This document shows positions 33,932 to 45,199 of a DNA stretch of 64,000 nucleotides, one piece after another. Origin of the DNA: Ceratopteris richardii (taxonomy: Eukaryota; Streptophyta; Polypodiopsida; Polypodiales; Pteridaceae); NCBI GenBank assembly GCA_020310875.1, contig CM035437.1, positions 52,690,527 through 52,754,526 of the forward strand, read 5' to 3'. Position 1 is the first letter of the stretch. Every line of letters starts with the position of its first letter. Under the pieces are notes generated by a model that was given only the letters and a program-made list of their open reading frames with translations, ran no database searches and had not been told where the DNA came from. A program made the translations under genes and the position numbers.

Positions 33932-34141
33932 TGCCTCCGAGTTGACAAGAAACTAACCTTAGTTGATAAGAATGAAATAGACATGGATGGTCAGTCACAT
34001 GTCCCATCATTGAACAATCATAAGTATGTTCTATGTAAAAACACATGCATAGAAATGGAAAACTAGAATTTAATGTGACTATGAATGATATGCAGAAATC
34101 AAGTGATCATAATGTGGAATTAGTGATGTCTTATGAATCCG

Positions 34142-35111
34142 TTAAGATTCTTCATATGAGTGATTTTTATATTTAACTAAATATATATGATATTGATTAC
34201 CTGTGTGTATAGTAGTAACATCGTAATCAAGTATTTTCTCTAGAATTAAAATTTCAGCATCCTCTTCTAGCAAAGGAGGATCATCTAAAGTAGGAGTGAG
34301 TGGTAAACTTCCTTTAAAAGATTTCAATAAACTAATATGAAAAGAATTATGTATATTCCAATGAGAAGGTATGTCTAATCTAAAAGCATTCTCATTAACT
34401 TTTTGAATAATCCAAAAAGCTCCATAATAACATGGTGCAATCTTAACTTTAGGATGTTGTGAAATATTTTCAAACGTCTTTTAATTATTCATAACCATAC
34501 CAAGTCATTTTCATTCAATTGTTTAGCTACTTTTTTCTTATTAACATTACACATGTAACGTTCTTAACTCTTCTTAATGTGCTCATAAGCCTCATGAAGT
34601 GTAGAAATATGATCTTGTGCAAAAGAATCAGCCATAGGTATATCAGTTTTAGTGAGATTCATGGTAGTGGGAAGCTTTTTACCATAAACAATTTCATATG
34701 GTGCATGTCAAATAGTGGTATGTGTTGTGTTACTACATGCAAATTGTAGTAAAGGAAGTTTCTCATCCTAATTACTTGGATTATCTAAAGAAGAACAATA
34801 TAATAAATCTAAAATAGTACTATTTGTAGCTTCACTTTGCCCATTACTTTCAAGATGAAATGTAGAGCTAAAGTCTATTTTAGAACCTAAATTTTGAAAT
34901 AATGCAACCCAAAAGTGATTACAAAAACAAACATCTCGATCTGAAAGAATAACTTTTGGAAAACCATGATGCACAAAAATACATTTAATAAACAACTTAG
35001 CAGCTTGAGGTGCAGAAAGAGTCCTTTTACAAGGAACGAAATATGGTTGTTTACTAAACCTATCAACAATTTTCCAAATCATATCATTATGAGATGAAGT
35101 TGTAGGAAGAT
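34142..35111 (-). pseudogene. Element E chromovirus integrase and chromodomain (5' cut by element C)
   Basis: On the minus strand the core integrase reads HNDMIWKIVDRFSKQPYFVP, VILSDRDVCF and a degraded ESNGQSEATNS, followed in scattered frames by HAPYEIVYGKKLP and LNENDLVWL. The C-terminal segment LEKILDYDVTTIHTGNQYHI...LVKYKNHSYEES is a chromodomain, which in chromoviruses steers integration to chromatin. The coding region stops at 35111 in the middle of the integrase, where element C's LTR begins. Several frameshifts and stops; a dead remnant. Confidence 0.85.
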
Positions 35112-35775
35112 TGTTCGTAGTAGCCAAAGGCACACACGACAAGGAAGCATATGAAGGCAGATTATGACAAAGTCATGGGGATCCAGGCAGTTTATTTTTT
35201 CAAAGAAACATGTTTTATATTACTTACTCAAAACTACAATAGTGATTTTCATCACTCTTGTATCATATGTAACATAGAAGCACACATTTTTGTAATTATA
35301 TGCTCGCTTTTTTGAAATCCGAGGAGTCATGGAGCTTGAGGAGCTTAGGTAGAACAAGCATACCAATTTTGGCTATTTTTAGATCTCGTTTAGACCTTCA
35401 AATAGTGCCTAGAACCTAATTTTTAACTATGCCGAACACTAGATGTGAAACCAGTCAAAACTAGTCAAAAAACTATAAAGAGAGCTAGAGAGCTCATTTT
35501 TTAGGATAGCTTGTATGAGTAGAGAAGAGCTTAGAGCTATTTTGAGCTTGTAAGAGTGTTCTTAAGTAATAGAATCTACTTTCAACCTTCCATTGTGTCT
35601 TGCTTATCTCTTCCTTGTGTGTGCGTGTATGTGTGTGTGCATCTCTATGCTTCTCACCTTCACTCTCACTACATCTCACGTTCACGATCTTCATATCACT
35701 CCTATCTCTTCCACGGATTGACATTAAGGAGGTGGAGCTTCTTAACGTGGTGCTTACCACTATACTAGAGCAACA
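35112..35775 (+). repeat. 5' LTR of element C
   Basis: It runs from TGTTCGTAGTAG to AGAGCAACA and matches A's 3' LTR in order: CAAGGAAGC, AGTGATT...ATCAC, GAGGAGTC, CCTAATTTTTAACTA, CTATAAAG, GAGCTCATTTTTT, a TGTGTGTGC microsatellite and GGATTGACATTAAGGAGGTG. TATA box at 35474-35480. Confidence 0.75.
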
Positions 35776-35782
35776 CCAAATT

Positions 35783-35800
35783 TGGTGCCATTGTTAGGGA
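35783..35800 (+). promoter_or_regulatory. Decayed PBS of element C (tRNA-Asp type)
   Basis: TGGTGCCATTGTTAGGGA differs from the tRNA-Asp PBS of B by transitions only, mostly C-to-T and G-to-A, as expected of methylated DNA. It lies seven bases after the LTR. Confidence 0.75.
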
Positions 35801-35819
35801 TCAAGTTCTAGGAATAATA

Positions 35820-36244
35820 CCAAAATACAGTGGCATCTCACCTTAGAAGAGTTGTTGAAGGTTAAACCAGAGCTGTGGAAGCACGTAGCAAATCAATTCC
35901 CTGAGATCACAACCACACACTCCCAAGTAGGATCACATAGGAAAGTAACAAAAGTAATAGTGGAATAAATTGGAGATGTGAGTGAGGGAGAGGAAGGTAA
36001 CACTTATCTTTCAATAACCCACCAGGGCTACACCACCAAAGCCATCTTAGATTCAAGAGTCGGAGTAGCCATCGCTACCACTACTTTGTGGAAACATTGG
36101 GGTAAGCGAGCACTAAGACCCACCAGGATGAAGCTACAAATGGCTGACAGACATATAGAAGGCATATCTCTCACTACTTGTGGTGTAGAGTTTGAACATA
36201 CTTTCGCAATTTGTGATTTTGGAAAAATCATGCTCACAAGATGA
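35820..36244 (+). pseudogene. Element C protease 1
   Basis: Retropepsin remnant with ILDSRVGVAIATTTLWKHWG; the catalytic DSG has become DSR. The second motif near 36240-36262 is broken by a stop. It aligns to A from about 4870, showing that everything upstream (leader and gag) was lost. The surrounding residues (EEGNTYLSITHQGYTTKA) match A closely. Confidence 0.8.
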
Positions 36245-36261
36245 TCTTATGACGACCATTC

Positions 36262-36891
36262 ATGCATCAATTGCAAATCATACACGATTGGGAAACTAAT
36301 TCTTTGTACTTGAAACACTTAGGAGTGACTATTAAAGTCAATCTTAAAGACTACTCCCATCGAGATGTACCCCCAATACAATGGAACACCATCCATAGGA
36401 CACAAGGAGAAATAGAGTCTGTACACTCATTGGAATCAAACCCCTCATGGTTGCATGAGGATACTCATCTATGGATGTGTAAAGTAGCAAAACAAGAGGA
36501 AGAACGATTAGAAGCCAGGACCTTAGGTTCAGAACGACATCCAGAAACTCTTCAAGACCCAGCTTATGCACCAATAGTATTTCCAGACGAGGAATTCGAG
36601 CCTCACGGTTGGGTAGAAATCTTAGCTACAATGGACATAGCTGTGAATGAAGAACAATGGACCCCTCATTGTGATGAAGATGGATATGACATTTCCATCT
36701 TTATGATTGAACCTCTTGAGGTAGACTTTATCCTAGAAGAATGCATGGAAGTGACCCAAGAACTAGATGAATCAAGTGACAAGGATTTAGAATCCATCAT
36801 CATGGAACCCTTCTCCTCCACAGAAGAGGAATATCTTTATTTTGTAGAAGCCAAAACCCTTGAAGAAGAAAAGGAAAGTCAAATGGAATGA
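36262..36891 (+). pseudogene. Element C acidic linker between protease and RT
   Basis: 209 codons with HRDVPPIQWNTIHR and FPDEEFEPHGWVEILATMD, nearly the same as in A. This region has no known domain. Its conservation between copies suggests it was under selection while the family was active. A TGA ends it before the RT part. Confidence 0.7.
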
Positions 36892-38703
36892 CAGGAGTCA
36901 CTCATGAAAGATACAGAGAGCATGTAAAAGAAGAGAAAGAAATCACCTAAGATAGAAGAAGAGGAAGAACCACTCATGGAAGTACCGAAGAACTTCAAGA
37001 AGTATGAAATAGAAGATGGAAGAATTATGGTACGAATGCCTAAAAGGAAACCTGATGTTGGAGAAGTATATGATAATCGAGAGAAAACCAAAAAAATCGT
37101 AGTTACCATAGAAGGAGAAGAGGAAAAAAGTACATACATAGGGCATGATTTGACAATTGAAGAAGAAGAAGAAGAGTTAATTGCCCTACTGCGAGAATAT
37201 GGAGATGTATTTGCTTGGATTTACAAAGACTTAAAAGGATTAGACCCAGATATATTATCTCGTAGAATTCCTATGACTCTAGATGTCAAACCTATGAAAT
37301 AGAAACCATACATGTACAATGATAACTACGCTGCTAAGATTAAAGAAGAAATGGATCGTTTGATAGAAGCAGAATTCACTTACAAAATTGATCATACCGA
37401 ATGGGTATCCCCCATTGTGGTTGTGCTCAAGAAGAATAGGAAATTGAACGTGTGTATTAACCTTAAAAAAGTTAATGCCACCACGATTAGAGACAGTTAT
37501 CCTCTTCCTATCACGAAACACTTATTGGAAAGAGTTGTGGGCAAGGAAGTTTATAGCTTCCTTGATGGTTTCTCAGGCTATAAGCAAGTAGCCATTGTTC
37601 TAGAAGATCAACATAAGATGGCTTTTGCCACAGAATGGGGCATATTTGCATTTCATGTGATGCCATTTGGGCTGACAAATGCACCTTCCACTTTCCAATG
37701 ACTTATGTGTCATGTTTTTAAGGAATTCTTACACAAGAATTTGGAAGTTTATGTCGATGATATATGTACTCATTCGAATATGAGGTAGACTCATATCCCA
37801 AAACTGAGGCAAGTATTTGACAAATGTCGAGAATATCAAGTTTGGCTTAACCCAAAAAAGTGTGTTTTCATGGTCAGACAAGGCAAATTTCTAGGACACA
37901 TTGTGTCAAAGAACAGCATTTCAATAGATGAAGAAAAAGTGGAAGTAATTGCAGACCTACCCAGACCAAGGAATGTAAAAGAGGTACAGGCCTTCATGGG
38001 TCATTGTGGTTATTACAGACGATTCATACACATGTATGCTATCATAGCCAAGCCTCTGCACTCTCTTTTGACCAAGTTCGAATGGACAGATGAATGTGAA
38101 AATTTATTCAATGAACTTAAATGATGCTTGTGCTCAACACCAATATTAAGAACCCCATAGTGGAACAAACCATTCCATGTACATGTGGATGCATCCAGCT
38201 ACGCCATAGGATGTGTGTTGGCACAACCTGCGAACCAAGGCAATATAGATCTCCCTATAGCTTACACGAGTAGACAATTCAATGTAGCAGAAAGAAATTA
38301 CACCGCTACAAAACAAGAAGGATTAGGAATTATCTATGCAGTAAAGAAATTCAGGCATTATTTGTTGGCAAATAAGTTCAAGTTCTTTACGGATCATCAA
38401 GCATTATTGTACTTAGTCAATAAGCCTTGTAATACCAAACGTTTGATATGCTGGTTTCTATTGCTCATGGAGTATGACTTTGAAGTCGTAGTCAAGAAGG
38501 GCAAGACACACCTTAGAGCTGACCACCTCTCAAGATTAACTTCGGGAGAGGCTCCTCAAGGAATAGCGGATGAATTACCTAACACATACCGATTTAACCT
38601 TGAGATAGTACCAAAATGGGCTAAGCCTATTGTCCCTATTCTCACATATGGACCCAAGAATCCAAGGATTAGGATCAAAGAAGGAGAAATCACCAAGTCA
38701 TAA
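36892..38703 (+). pseudogene. Element C reverse transcriptase and RNase H
   Basis: RT blocks WVSPIVVV-KKN, FLDGFSGY, PFGLTNAPSTFQ and YVDD are present across frames broken at 37300, 37700, 37785 and 38122. RNase H has MDASSYAIGCVLAQP, FFTDHQALLYLVNKP and RADHLSRL, open for 172 codons from 38185. The RT retains the base after YVDD that A has lost, which is how A's frameshift was recognised. Confidence 0.85.
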
Positions 38704-39944
38704 AGATATCAAATAATAGCAAGAAGTATATATAAACAGGATAATCAGAAGATTCTTGCTTGTTGTGTAGAAGAATCTGAATACACGAATTGGTTGCAAT
38801 TTGCACATGTAGGTGCATTAAAGCAACATCATTCAAAACATCGTAGATTGCAGACTCTGCATAGACTAAGAGTATATTGGCCTTCTATGGAAGCAGATGT
38901 CTACAAGTTGTGTAGAGAATGTCCTATCTGTTGTGAAAGACCACCGGTAGAACATGTCTCGTTATATCATATGCCTCTCACACCAGAATGGAGTGAACCT
39001 TTAGTGACCTACTTGAGGACGAAAACATTCCCTCAAGGAATGACCTTATCATGACAACGCAGTCAAAAGAAGGAGCTCAAGACTATTCACTTATTGGCGA
39101 CAATCTATACAAATGAGGAAGAGATGGATACCTAAGACAATGTGTTCATGAGAGTGATTAGTTAATGTATTAAAGGTGGCCTACTCTTCACATGGATGCA
39201 CATACCTATGTTAAGAGATGTGATGTGTGCCAAAGAACTCAGTTTCCTACTCGCAGGGATGAAATGCCACTAAAACCCATGATAAGAGGATGTGCATTTT
39301 CCAAGTGGGGTATAGACTTTGTAGGACCCATTAACCCCCTACAAAAGGTACTCATGCGGAATACATCATCGTTGCAATAGCTTATCTTACCAAATGGGTA
39401 GAGGCCAAGGCCACAAAAAAGAATGATGCACACACGATTGCAAAATTCTTATTTGAAAATGTCTTTACAAGATATGGACTGCCTATAGAATTAGCGAGTG
39501 ATCAAGGAACTCACTTTCTAAATTAGTTCATTGAATATTTGTTACAAGATTTTATGGTTATTCACAAGAAATCCACACCATATCATCCTCAGGCCAATGG
39601 TCAAGCTAAAAGCACTAACAAGGTCCTTTGTACTGTATTGACGAAACTCATGAACAACAAACGTTCAGATTGGGACATAGTTACACCACGTTGTTTGGGC
39701 ATATCGAGTGGCCTACAAGATCGTACTCAATGCAACTCCCTTTCAAATAGTTTTTGGTCAAAATGTTGTGCTCCCTTTGGACTTTTTGATACCCACCCTT
39801 AAGGTTGCACAAGAACATCAGTGGACCAGCCATGAGTTATCATCAAGGATAATGGATTTGGAACGATTAGGAGAAAGCAAATTGAAAGCAACAGTAGGCA
39901 TATATGCAGCAAAGAAGCAATAGAAAGCCTATTTTGATGCACAT
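38704..39944 (+). pseudogene. Element C integrase
   Basis: The first zinc-finger-like unit is present (HVGALKQH...CPIC, about 38807-38930). The second keeps only its C-terminal half (WPTLHMDAHTYV...CDVC, from 39179) because its HH part is deleted. The D,D,E core is seen as WGIDFVGP, ASDQGTHF and HPQANGQAKST, the last with Glu replaced by Lys, so the catalytic Glu is lost. Several stops and frameshifts. Confidence 0.8.
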
Positions 39945-40733
39945 GTGAAAGACAAAGGCTTAAAAGAAGGAGATTTAGTGCTCGTATATATATTGAAACA
40001 ACATGCACGGAAATTAGAGAAGCAAGGTTATGGACCTATGATCATTAATAGACTTTCGACAAGTGGAGCGGTACAATTAGCCACTCTAGAAGGAGAGATA
40101 ACGCCTAATTACATTAGTGGCTATAGAGTCAAGCTATATCAAGAACCTCTTACTAAGGATATGCTTAGAAGACTCACATTGACAAAGAAGCGTAAGGAGG
40201 AAGAAAAGAGAATATGCACGGAAGCTCAAGCAGAAGCTATAGAATGCATTAAGCGCATGAAGCTAAGAAGACAAGGACTAGGGAGAGAACATTATAACCA
40301 TCTGGAAACAACACCCAGATACCCCATGGCCATGTGTCAAGCAAAGTCAATCAATCATCCTAGCATAGCAGATAGGAGACCATTCATTATAGTCAGGCTA
40401 GAGCATAGCAACCCTTGCCAAGAGCTCAGGGCTTTAATTGATTCAGGTGCTGCGACTAGTGCGATTAGATGGTCCCACTATAAGGACTCAGGAATAGAAA
40501 TGCATCCAATTGAGGCATACCTCATAGGGCTCGGAGGCATGGAAACCCCTTGCATGGGTGAGGTGGACCTTCCTATCCTCATACATGAAGTGACCCTGAC
40601 AGTGAAGCTCCTAGTGTCCCATGACGACGACCTAGTAGAACCCCTAATCCTTGGCCAAGATTGGCTATATGATCACTTTGTGGACCTAAATCTTAGACAA
40701 GGCTCCTTGCAGATTGGAACCTTAGACCAGTAG
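39945..40733 (+). pseudogene. Element C integrase tail and second protease with intact DSG
   Basis: 262 open codons. The N-terminal part is the integrase C-terminal region (LKEGDLVLVY, KQGYGPMIINRLSTSG) and a charged helix. At about residues 160-255 is a retropepsin-like domain: ALIDSGAATSAI with an intact Asp-Ser-Gly, IGLGGMETPCMGEVDLP, and LILGQDWLYDHFVDLNLRQG. This domain is distinct in sequence from protease 1 of the same family and sits after the integrase, an unusual position. Confidence 0.8.
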
Positions 40734-40736
40734 CGA

Positions 40737-41600
40737 GTGATACCGCTTGACTTCCCTAACAACACTCTGCCTAAGGTATGTAACCCACACCCCTATGAAA
40801 TGCTTGCGAAAGGGGATCGAAAGATCTTTGGACAGATCCATCGGCTAAGCACACTCCTTCCAAAGTCAACCCATGAGAGCTTGGCCATGGATAGTTGCCA
40901 AACAAAAGGATGTCAAGAGATCTTCCACTGGTCGACCATCAGTGGTCAAGTGGGTTACATCAGCGATCAAGTGGACTGCATCAACGGACAAATGGACACA
41001 ATAGCCTCCAGGGCCCATCCTTCCACACTTACTACAGACTGGCCTAGATCTGTGGTACAGAATGCCTCACTTCCTAATGGGCAAGTTTCGCAAGTGTTGG
41101 ACCTCCCTTCTTTTCCAAAGTAGAGTGTCAACCAAACCTCTCACCCTCAACCACGAAGGAGTCAACCACGACTGAGGAACCCAAACGGACGATCATACCA
41201 GGCGAGGCAAAGAAGGTAGCAGTATCAGCATCACAAAGCAAGCGGCATGATACAAGTATGGGTCCCAAAAGGACAGAATGCACCAACAGTTTCCAACAAC
41301 GTAGAAAATGATAAGAAGAAGTTAAGGCAGAAGTAGAGTCCGCATCCAACATCTCCTCGACCTTCTTCTACAAGTACGAACATTCGACAGATTTGGATCG
41401 CCAAGAAGTACTTAACCAACCGGCCCACACCCACGCAGATATGGGTACCCAAGCAGTGTATTATAGCCCAACACTCAAGCCATGTAACATGTACCCCTCA
41501 GAAATCTCTTTACCCCTCCACACCACAACATCCAATATCCCCTTTTGTACCTCAGCAACAGAACACTACCCACTCATCTACTCTTAGGAAATAGGTGCCG
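40737..41600 (+). pseudogene. Element C tail with WVPK-type repeats
   Basis: Fragmented frames match A's 9900-10646 in character. VWVPKG, IWIAKK and IWVPKQ are encoded near 41250, 41390 and 41440 in changing frames. The segment RVLDLPSFPK-like sequence near 41100 parallels ELPSFPKARR in A. No intact protein. Confidence 0.55.
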
Positions 41601-41967
41601 AAACGCATCCAAGAGCCACCACATGATCCTTTGTATAACATAACACCCATATCAACTAACCTTCCTCCTTGTAATAATTCACTCACCACTGATCCTTGTA
41701 CAAATTCACCCACATTAACCCACGATCACTTATAATAACTTTTCAGCTCAAGAAATGTATGCATTATCTAAAGCATGTAGGTGTCTAGAGACCTGCATTA
41801 GTTTTGCAAAAATCATTCCATAAACCATCTCACAGCACTCGGCTACACAGGTTACACATCGGTTATGGAAAGGGATTGCGATCTCACCTTATTGAGATCA
41901 TGATTAATTTCCATACTTAGGTGTTAATCTTTTGTAGCAAATCTCCTCCACATTCACATCAGTCATC
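41601..41967 (+). other. Spacer before ORF3 in element C
   Basis: No coding region. It contains CTTTTGTAG at about 41929-41937, a possible splice acceptor 30 bases before the ORF3 ATG, in the same relative place as the candidate in A. Confidence 0.4.
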
Positions 41968-43936
41968 ATGCAAATAGAAGGACCCTCCGCAGCTGGCCCT
42001 AGTGCACCAGTGATCAATTTCAGCAATTTACCTGAACCATATCCTACGTTACAACCGCCAGAGTTTCAGGGTTTCCTAGGACCAATGCCCATTGATGACC
42101 CTCCTATGGGATACACTGAAAAAGTTCACAGTAATTCTCATTGGTTCCAAGGTTTAGCAGGACCCTTGGCAAATGCAGACCTTATTTTTTATGCCATGTT
42201 GAGTTTTGACAATATTAAGTGGGGCAAGTATCAATTTTTCTCTAGAGAATTTTAAGAACTCCAAAATTCAGAAGAGTTAAAACACATTTGGGCTAGAGCG
42301 GGTTTTACGGAATATTTCAGTAACCCATTGCCCAAACTTGATTTTTATAGATGCTACTACCTGGTAACTACACTTCAGGCCTCCGAGAACAAGGACTTGC
42401 CCAGAACTTTCATTCTCCAATCCTTGGTAAATGATCCCTCGTACAAGAAGTTTTATCTTTCAAAAGATCTGATTCGGGCAGTAATTAAGATCCACGGGAC
42501 TCACACGCTGACAGAGTGCAAAAGGCTTATTCAAGAGCCGATGAATCGTGATGATGTTTTGAAATGGGCAGATATTTCGGCCATTACACCGGAACTTTCT
42601 AAGCTGTTACACATATGTCTGCAACACTCTGCATTCCCAGCTCAGGATCATTTTACTATTCCTCATAAGCATATTTGTTTCGGATTAGATCTAACATGCA
42701 TTGGGCCCCAAACCATAGATCTGGCTAGCTAGATTATTGAGTAGTTGTATTTAGCTCAACAACGATGGGAAAGAAAACATATCATCCACGGTTGTTGCAC
42801 TCTTACTCGAATTGTCTACATGTGTTTGGCATATGATTTTCCCATAGAACATGCAATGACTAGTGAAGAACTAAAAGCATTCAAAGGAACTACCAAGAAG
42901 GCCAGGAAAGCTAGAAAGGGATGGGCAAGCAAATGCATGTGCAGTTCTATCCCCTATTTGCAAGTTCCAGAGTCCCCGTCACCTCAGCCATCCCTAGAAT
43001 AGTCACCAACGGAACCCCCCACATCTATACAACCCATCTGTATATGCCTCCCATGACCTATTATCACAGAAGGTACTACTAGTGTGGTGACTTCTCAAGC
43101 AATCCCCAGTCAAGAACCTACCACTACAGCAGGAGAACTTCCCACCACCGTCGGTGCGGAAGACTTTACCTTCCCTATACCTAACTTGGAGGCAGAGCCA
43201 AGGAACACCACCTTTGATTTTGAAATGCATGATGCTTTCTCCAGTGAATTCTAGTTTTCAGAAGGGAAATTTTTCTCACAAGAGTATGAACGTTCGAGTT
43301 ACCCTACCACATCCCTTGACCAATCACAAGAGGAAGTAGTTTCCAGCTTAGAAGAAGAGAGAACAGAAACTGACAATGAAGATGGCGATGATGAAGCCAG
43401 TCAGGGTAGCCATGACTCTCAAGAGGATGTATAGAATGACAAACATGAATAGAAAATCGAAGCTCAAGGTGACACATGTACACATGAAGACGACACCTTT
43501 GAGGTAGTTGCCTACACATTGGCAATCAAGAAACTATATCGCACTATGCAGGCAGTCTGGGCACGAAGACAACTCTTAGAAGCAGAAAGTCAAGCAATTC
43601 TAGAACACGAACTCGCTACAAGAGGGTTTGAAGATGCTTTCATTCAAGGCTTCAAGGAATTAGTTAAATCGGTTGGGACCAATGAAGCACTACGATATTT
43701 GCAAAGAAAGCTACTATCAAAATTCGACCCACGATGAATTTGTTTACTATCCAAGCCGAGTCAGTATATTCATGTACCAATAGATGCCCAATCTTCACAC
43801 CATGCTAGGGAAGCACGAATTATTCCAGAAGACTCTATTGAAGAAGCGATCATAGTCGTCGACTCCCCGCCTCATCTTCCCACTGTAACTACCACCACCA
43901 CCACCATCGAAGTACCCACCACATCACATGCTCCCC
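41968..43936 (+). pseudogene. Element C ORF3, 5' part up to the D insertion
   Basis: Starts MQIEGPSAAG at the ATG at 41968. Conserved blocks are SHWFQGLAGPL, KYQFFSREF (then a stop), FYRCYYLVTTL, LQHSAFPAQDHFTIPHK and CCTLTRIVYMCLAYD, all matching A. Stops at 42253, 42730 and others. An acidic and Ser/Thr/Pro-rich region follows. The reading is cut at 43936 by element D, and the sequence resumes at 50701 after the target duplication. Confidence 0.75.
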
Positions 43937-44481
43937 TGTAATAAAGTAAGTCTATGATCTAGGGATCCGATGGCTTCAGACAGATCTGAAATCGGATACC
44001 GTTTGGTCACTCGTCTGTAGGACCAAAGATCTCAAGAGTAGACTCAAGCATAAGTCATGTGCTCTCATATTCAAGTAATCCACTTAGCCTAGTGGTTAAG
44101 TCTCATGGTTGTGAAGGAGGAGGTCTTGGGTTCAACTCCCATGGGGAGCATGGGGAGAGAGTTTTGCCCAAAGAGCTCTAGAGCCTTCTAACTCAAGTTA
44201 ACGTGAGTTAACTTGAGTCCAGTGGACTTAACTCAAGAGGTCAGTACAACAACCACTAGTGGACTCTAGTGGAAGGTACTAAAGTAGTGGTCGAGATCAC
44301 TCCAGCCACTAATAGACTCTAGTGGTGAATATGAAAGGAGTGGAGGAGATTGCACATGCACTTGTGGACTCTAGTTACATTTGTGGTCCTCATTAGTTCA
44401 AGCAGCTATATATACAGGCATAAGGTTGGGAGGAGAGTCGTCTCTCTAGTATGTGGTGGTCGTAATCCTTGTTCTCTTGCA
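43937..44481 (+). repeat. 5' LTR of element D
   Basis: 545 bp, TG...CA. TATATATA at 44407-44414 is the likely Pol II TATA box. It contains an internal tRNA-like segment at 44078-44150 and clustered AGTGGACT/AGTTAAC motifs. Confidence 0.97.
44078..44150 (+). other. tRNA-like segment in the D LTR (second copy 50292-50364)
   Basis: Box A TAGCCTAGTGG at 44085-44095 fits TRGCNNAGTGG exactly. Box B GGTTCAACTCC at 44129-44139 has one change. Their starts are 44 bases apart, the spacing of positions 8 and 52 in a real tRNA. Four of five T-stem pairs form (TTGGG/CCCAT). The anticodon-loop-like TTGTGAA recalls tRNA-His, but the stems around it are poor. Probably a tRNA-derived Pol III promoter or SINE head built into the LTR. 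Confidence 0.65.
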
Positions 44482-44495
44482 TTGGTATCAGAGCC
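44482..44495 (+). promoter_or_regulatory. PBS of element D (initiator tRNA-Met)
   Basis: TTGGTATCAGAGCC directly after the LTR end CA; standard for many copia and some gypsy elements. Confidence 0.93.
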
Positions 44496-44630
44496 ATCTC
44501 CATAGCTTTCATCTTCTTGCTCGGATTTTTGGCGTGCGAATTCTGCCCCCGCCCGCATTGAGATGCGTGTCGCAATCGTTCCCATGCTTTAGCTTAGAGC
44601 AAGAGAGTATTAAAAAGTAAATCATCTTTG

Positions 44631-44703
44631 TGTGCTAAGTGGGAATCGAACTCGTGCCCCTCTGTTGAGAGGGCGCTGCCTTAACCACAAGACAGAAGCG
44701 CCG
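44631..44703 (-). other. Antisense tRNA-like unit 1 in D leader
   Basis: On the minus strand: TCTTGTGGTTAAGGC (D-arm-like), a strong CCCT...AGGG hairpin around CTCAACAG, and box B AGTTCGATTCC at 44642-44652. Box A is weak. TTTTT at 44612-44616 lies 14 bases past the 3' end, as a Pol III terminator would. No acceptor stem can be drawn, so not a true tRNA. Confidence 0.6.
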
Positions 44704-44795
44704 TTCGTGGTATTGATTAACGAGGAGAACTATTTAGATCGACTGTTCGCTGAAGGAGACTCCATCGAAGAAGATTCAAAAAGGGTATTCTCTGT

Positions 44796-44868
44796 GTGCG
44801 CTCGACGGATTTGAACCCTGGACGTCCCCGACGAGTGGAGGCTCTCCTAACCACATCTCCAAACTCCG
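44796..44868 (-). other. Antisense tRNA-like unit 2 in D leader
   Basis: Minus strand box A-like TGGAGATGTGG at 44851-44861 and box B GGTTCAAATCC at 44807-44817, starts 44 bases apart. The loop CTCGT recalls a tRNA-Thr anticodon. TTTTT at 44778-44782, 13 bases past the 3' end. Confidence 0.6.
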
Positions 44869-44959
44869 TCCGCGTCGAAGATTCTTCAGCAGAACTTAAT
44901 GGTCAGTTGCGGCGCTGAATAAGACCCGAACTTGAAGTTTTAAAAGGTGTGTTCCCTGG

Positions 44960-45032
44960 TGCAGGGATCGGGTTTCGAACCCCTGCCCCCCCAACTGAAG
45001 GACGCCCGCCTATCCATACTGCCGACGGCGGT
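44960..45032 (-). other. Antisense tRNA-like unit 3 in D leader
   Basis: Minus strand box B GGTTCGAAACC at 44971-44981 with GGG/CCC T-stem pairing, and an anticodon-like loop TTCAGTT closed by GTCC/GGGG-type pairs. Box A region TCGGCAGTATGG is degenerate. TTTT at 44942-44945, 14 bases past the 3' end. Confidence 0.55.
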
Positions 45033-45121
45033 TCATATGCCTGCAGAGAATCATTTTCTCTTGTAATCGAGCGCTGCAGCAGATCGTAAGAAAGAACAAA
45101 TAAAAAGCCACTCTTCTCTGC

Positions 45122-45194
45122 TTCCGCCCGCGAGATTCGAACCCAGGCGGCCAGATTGAGATGAAGTCGACGTGACCAAGGCTCCGGGAGTTTT
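45122..45194 (-). other. Antisense tRNA-like unit 4 in D leader
   Basis: Minus strand box B GGTTCGAATCT at 45133-45143 and GGAGCCTTGGTCACG as a D-arm-like segment, 41 bases upstream. TTTTT at 45102-45106, 15 bases past the 3' end. Spacing to unit 3 is 162 bases. Confidence 0.55.
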
Positions 45195-45199
45195 CCTTG

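Noticed and set aside
35112..35142. N-terminal residues of the E integrase ORF
   Set aside because: They are encoded by C's LTR; true E sequence ends at 35111.
44631..45194. Four functional nuclear tRNA genes
   Set aside because: Acceptor stems cannot be formed and D-arms are poor; only the box B/T-arm, spacing and T runs are convincing, so they are called tRNA-like.
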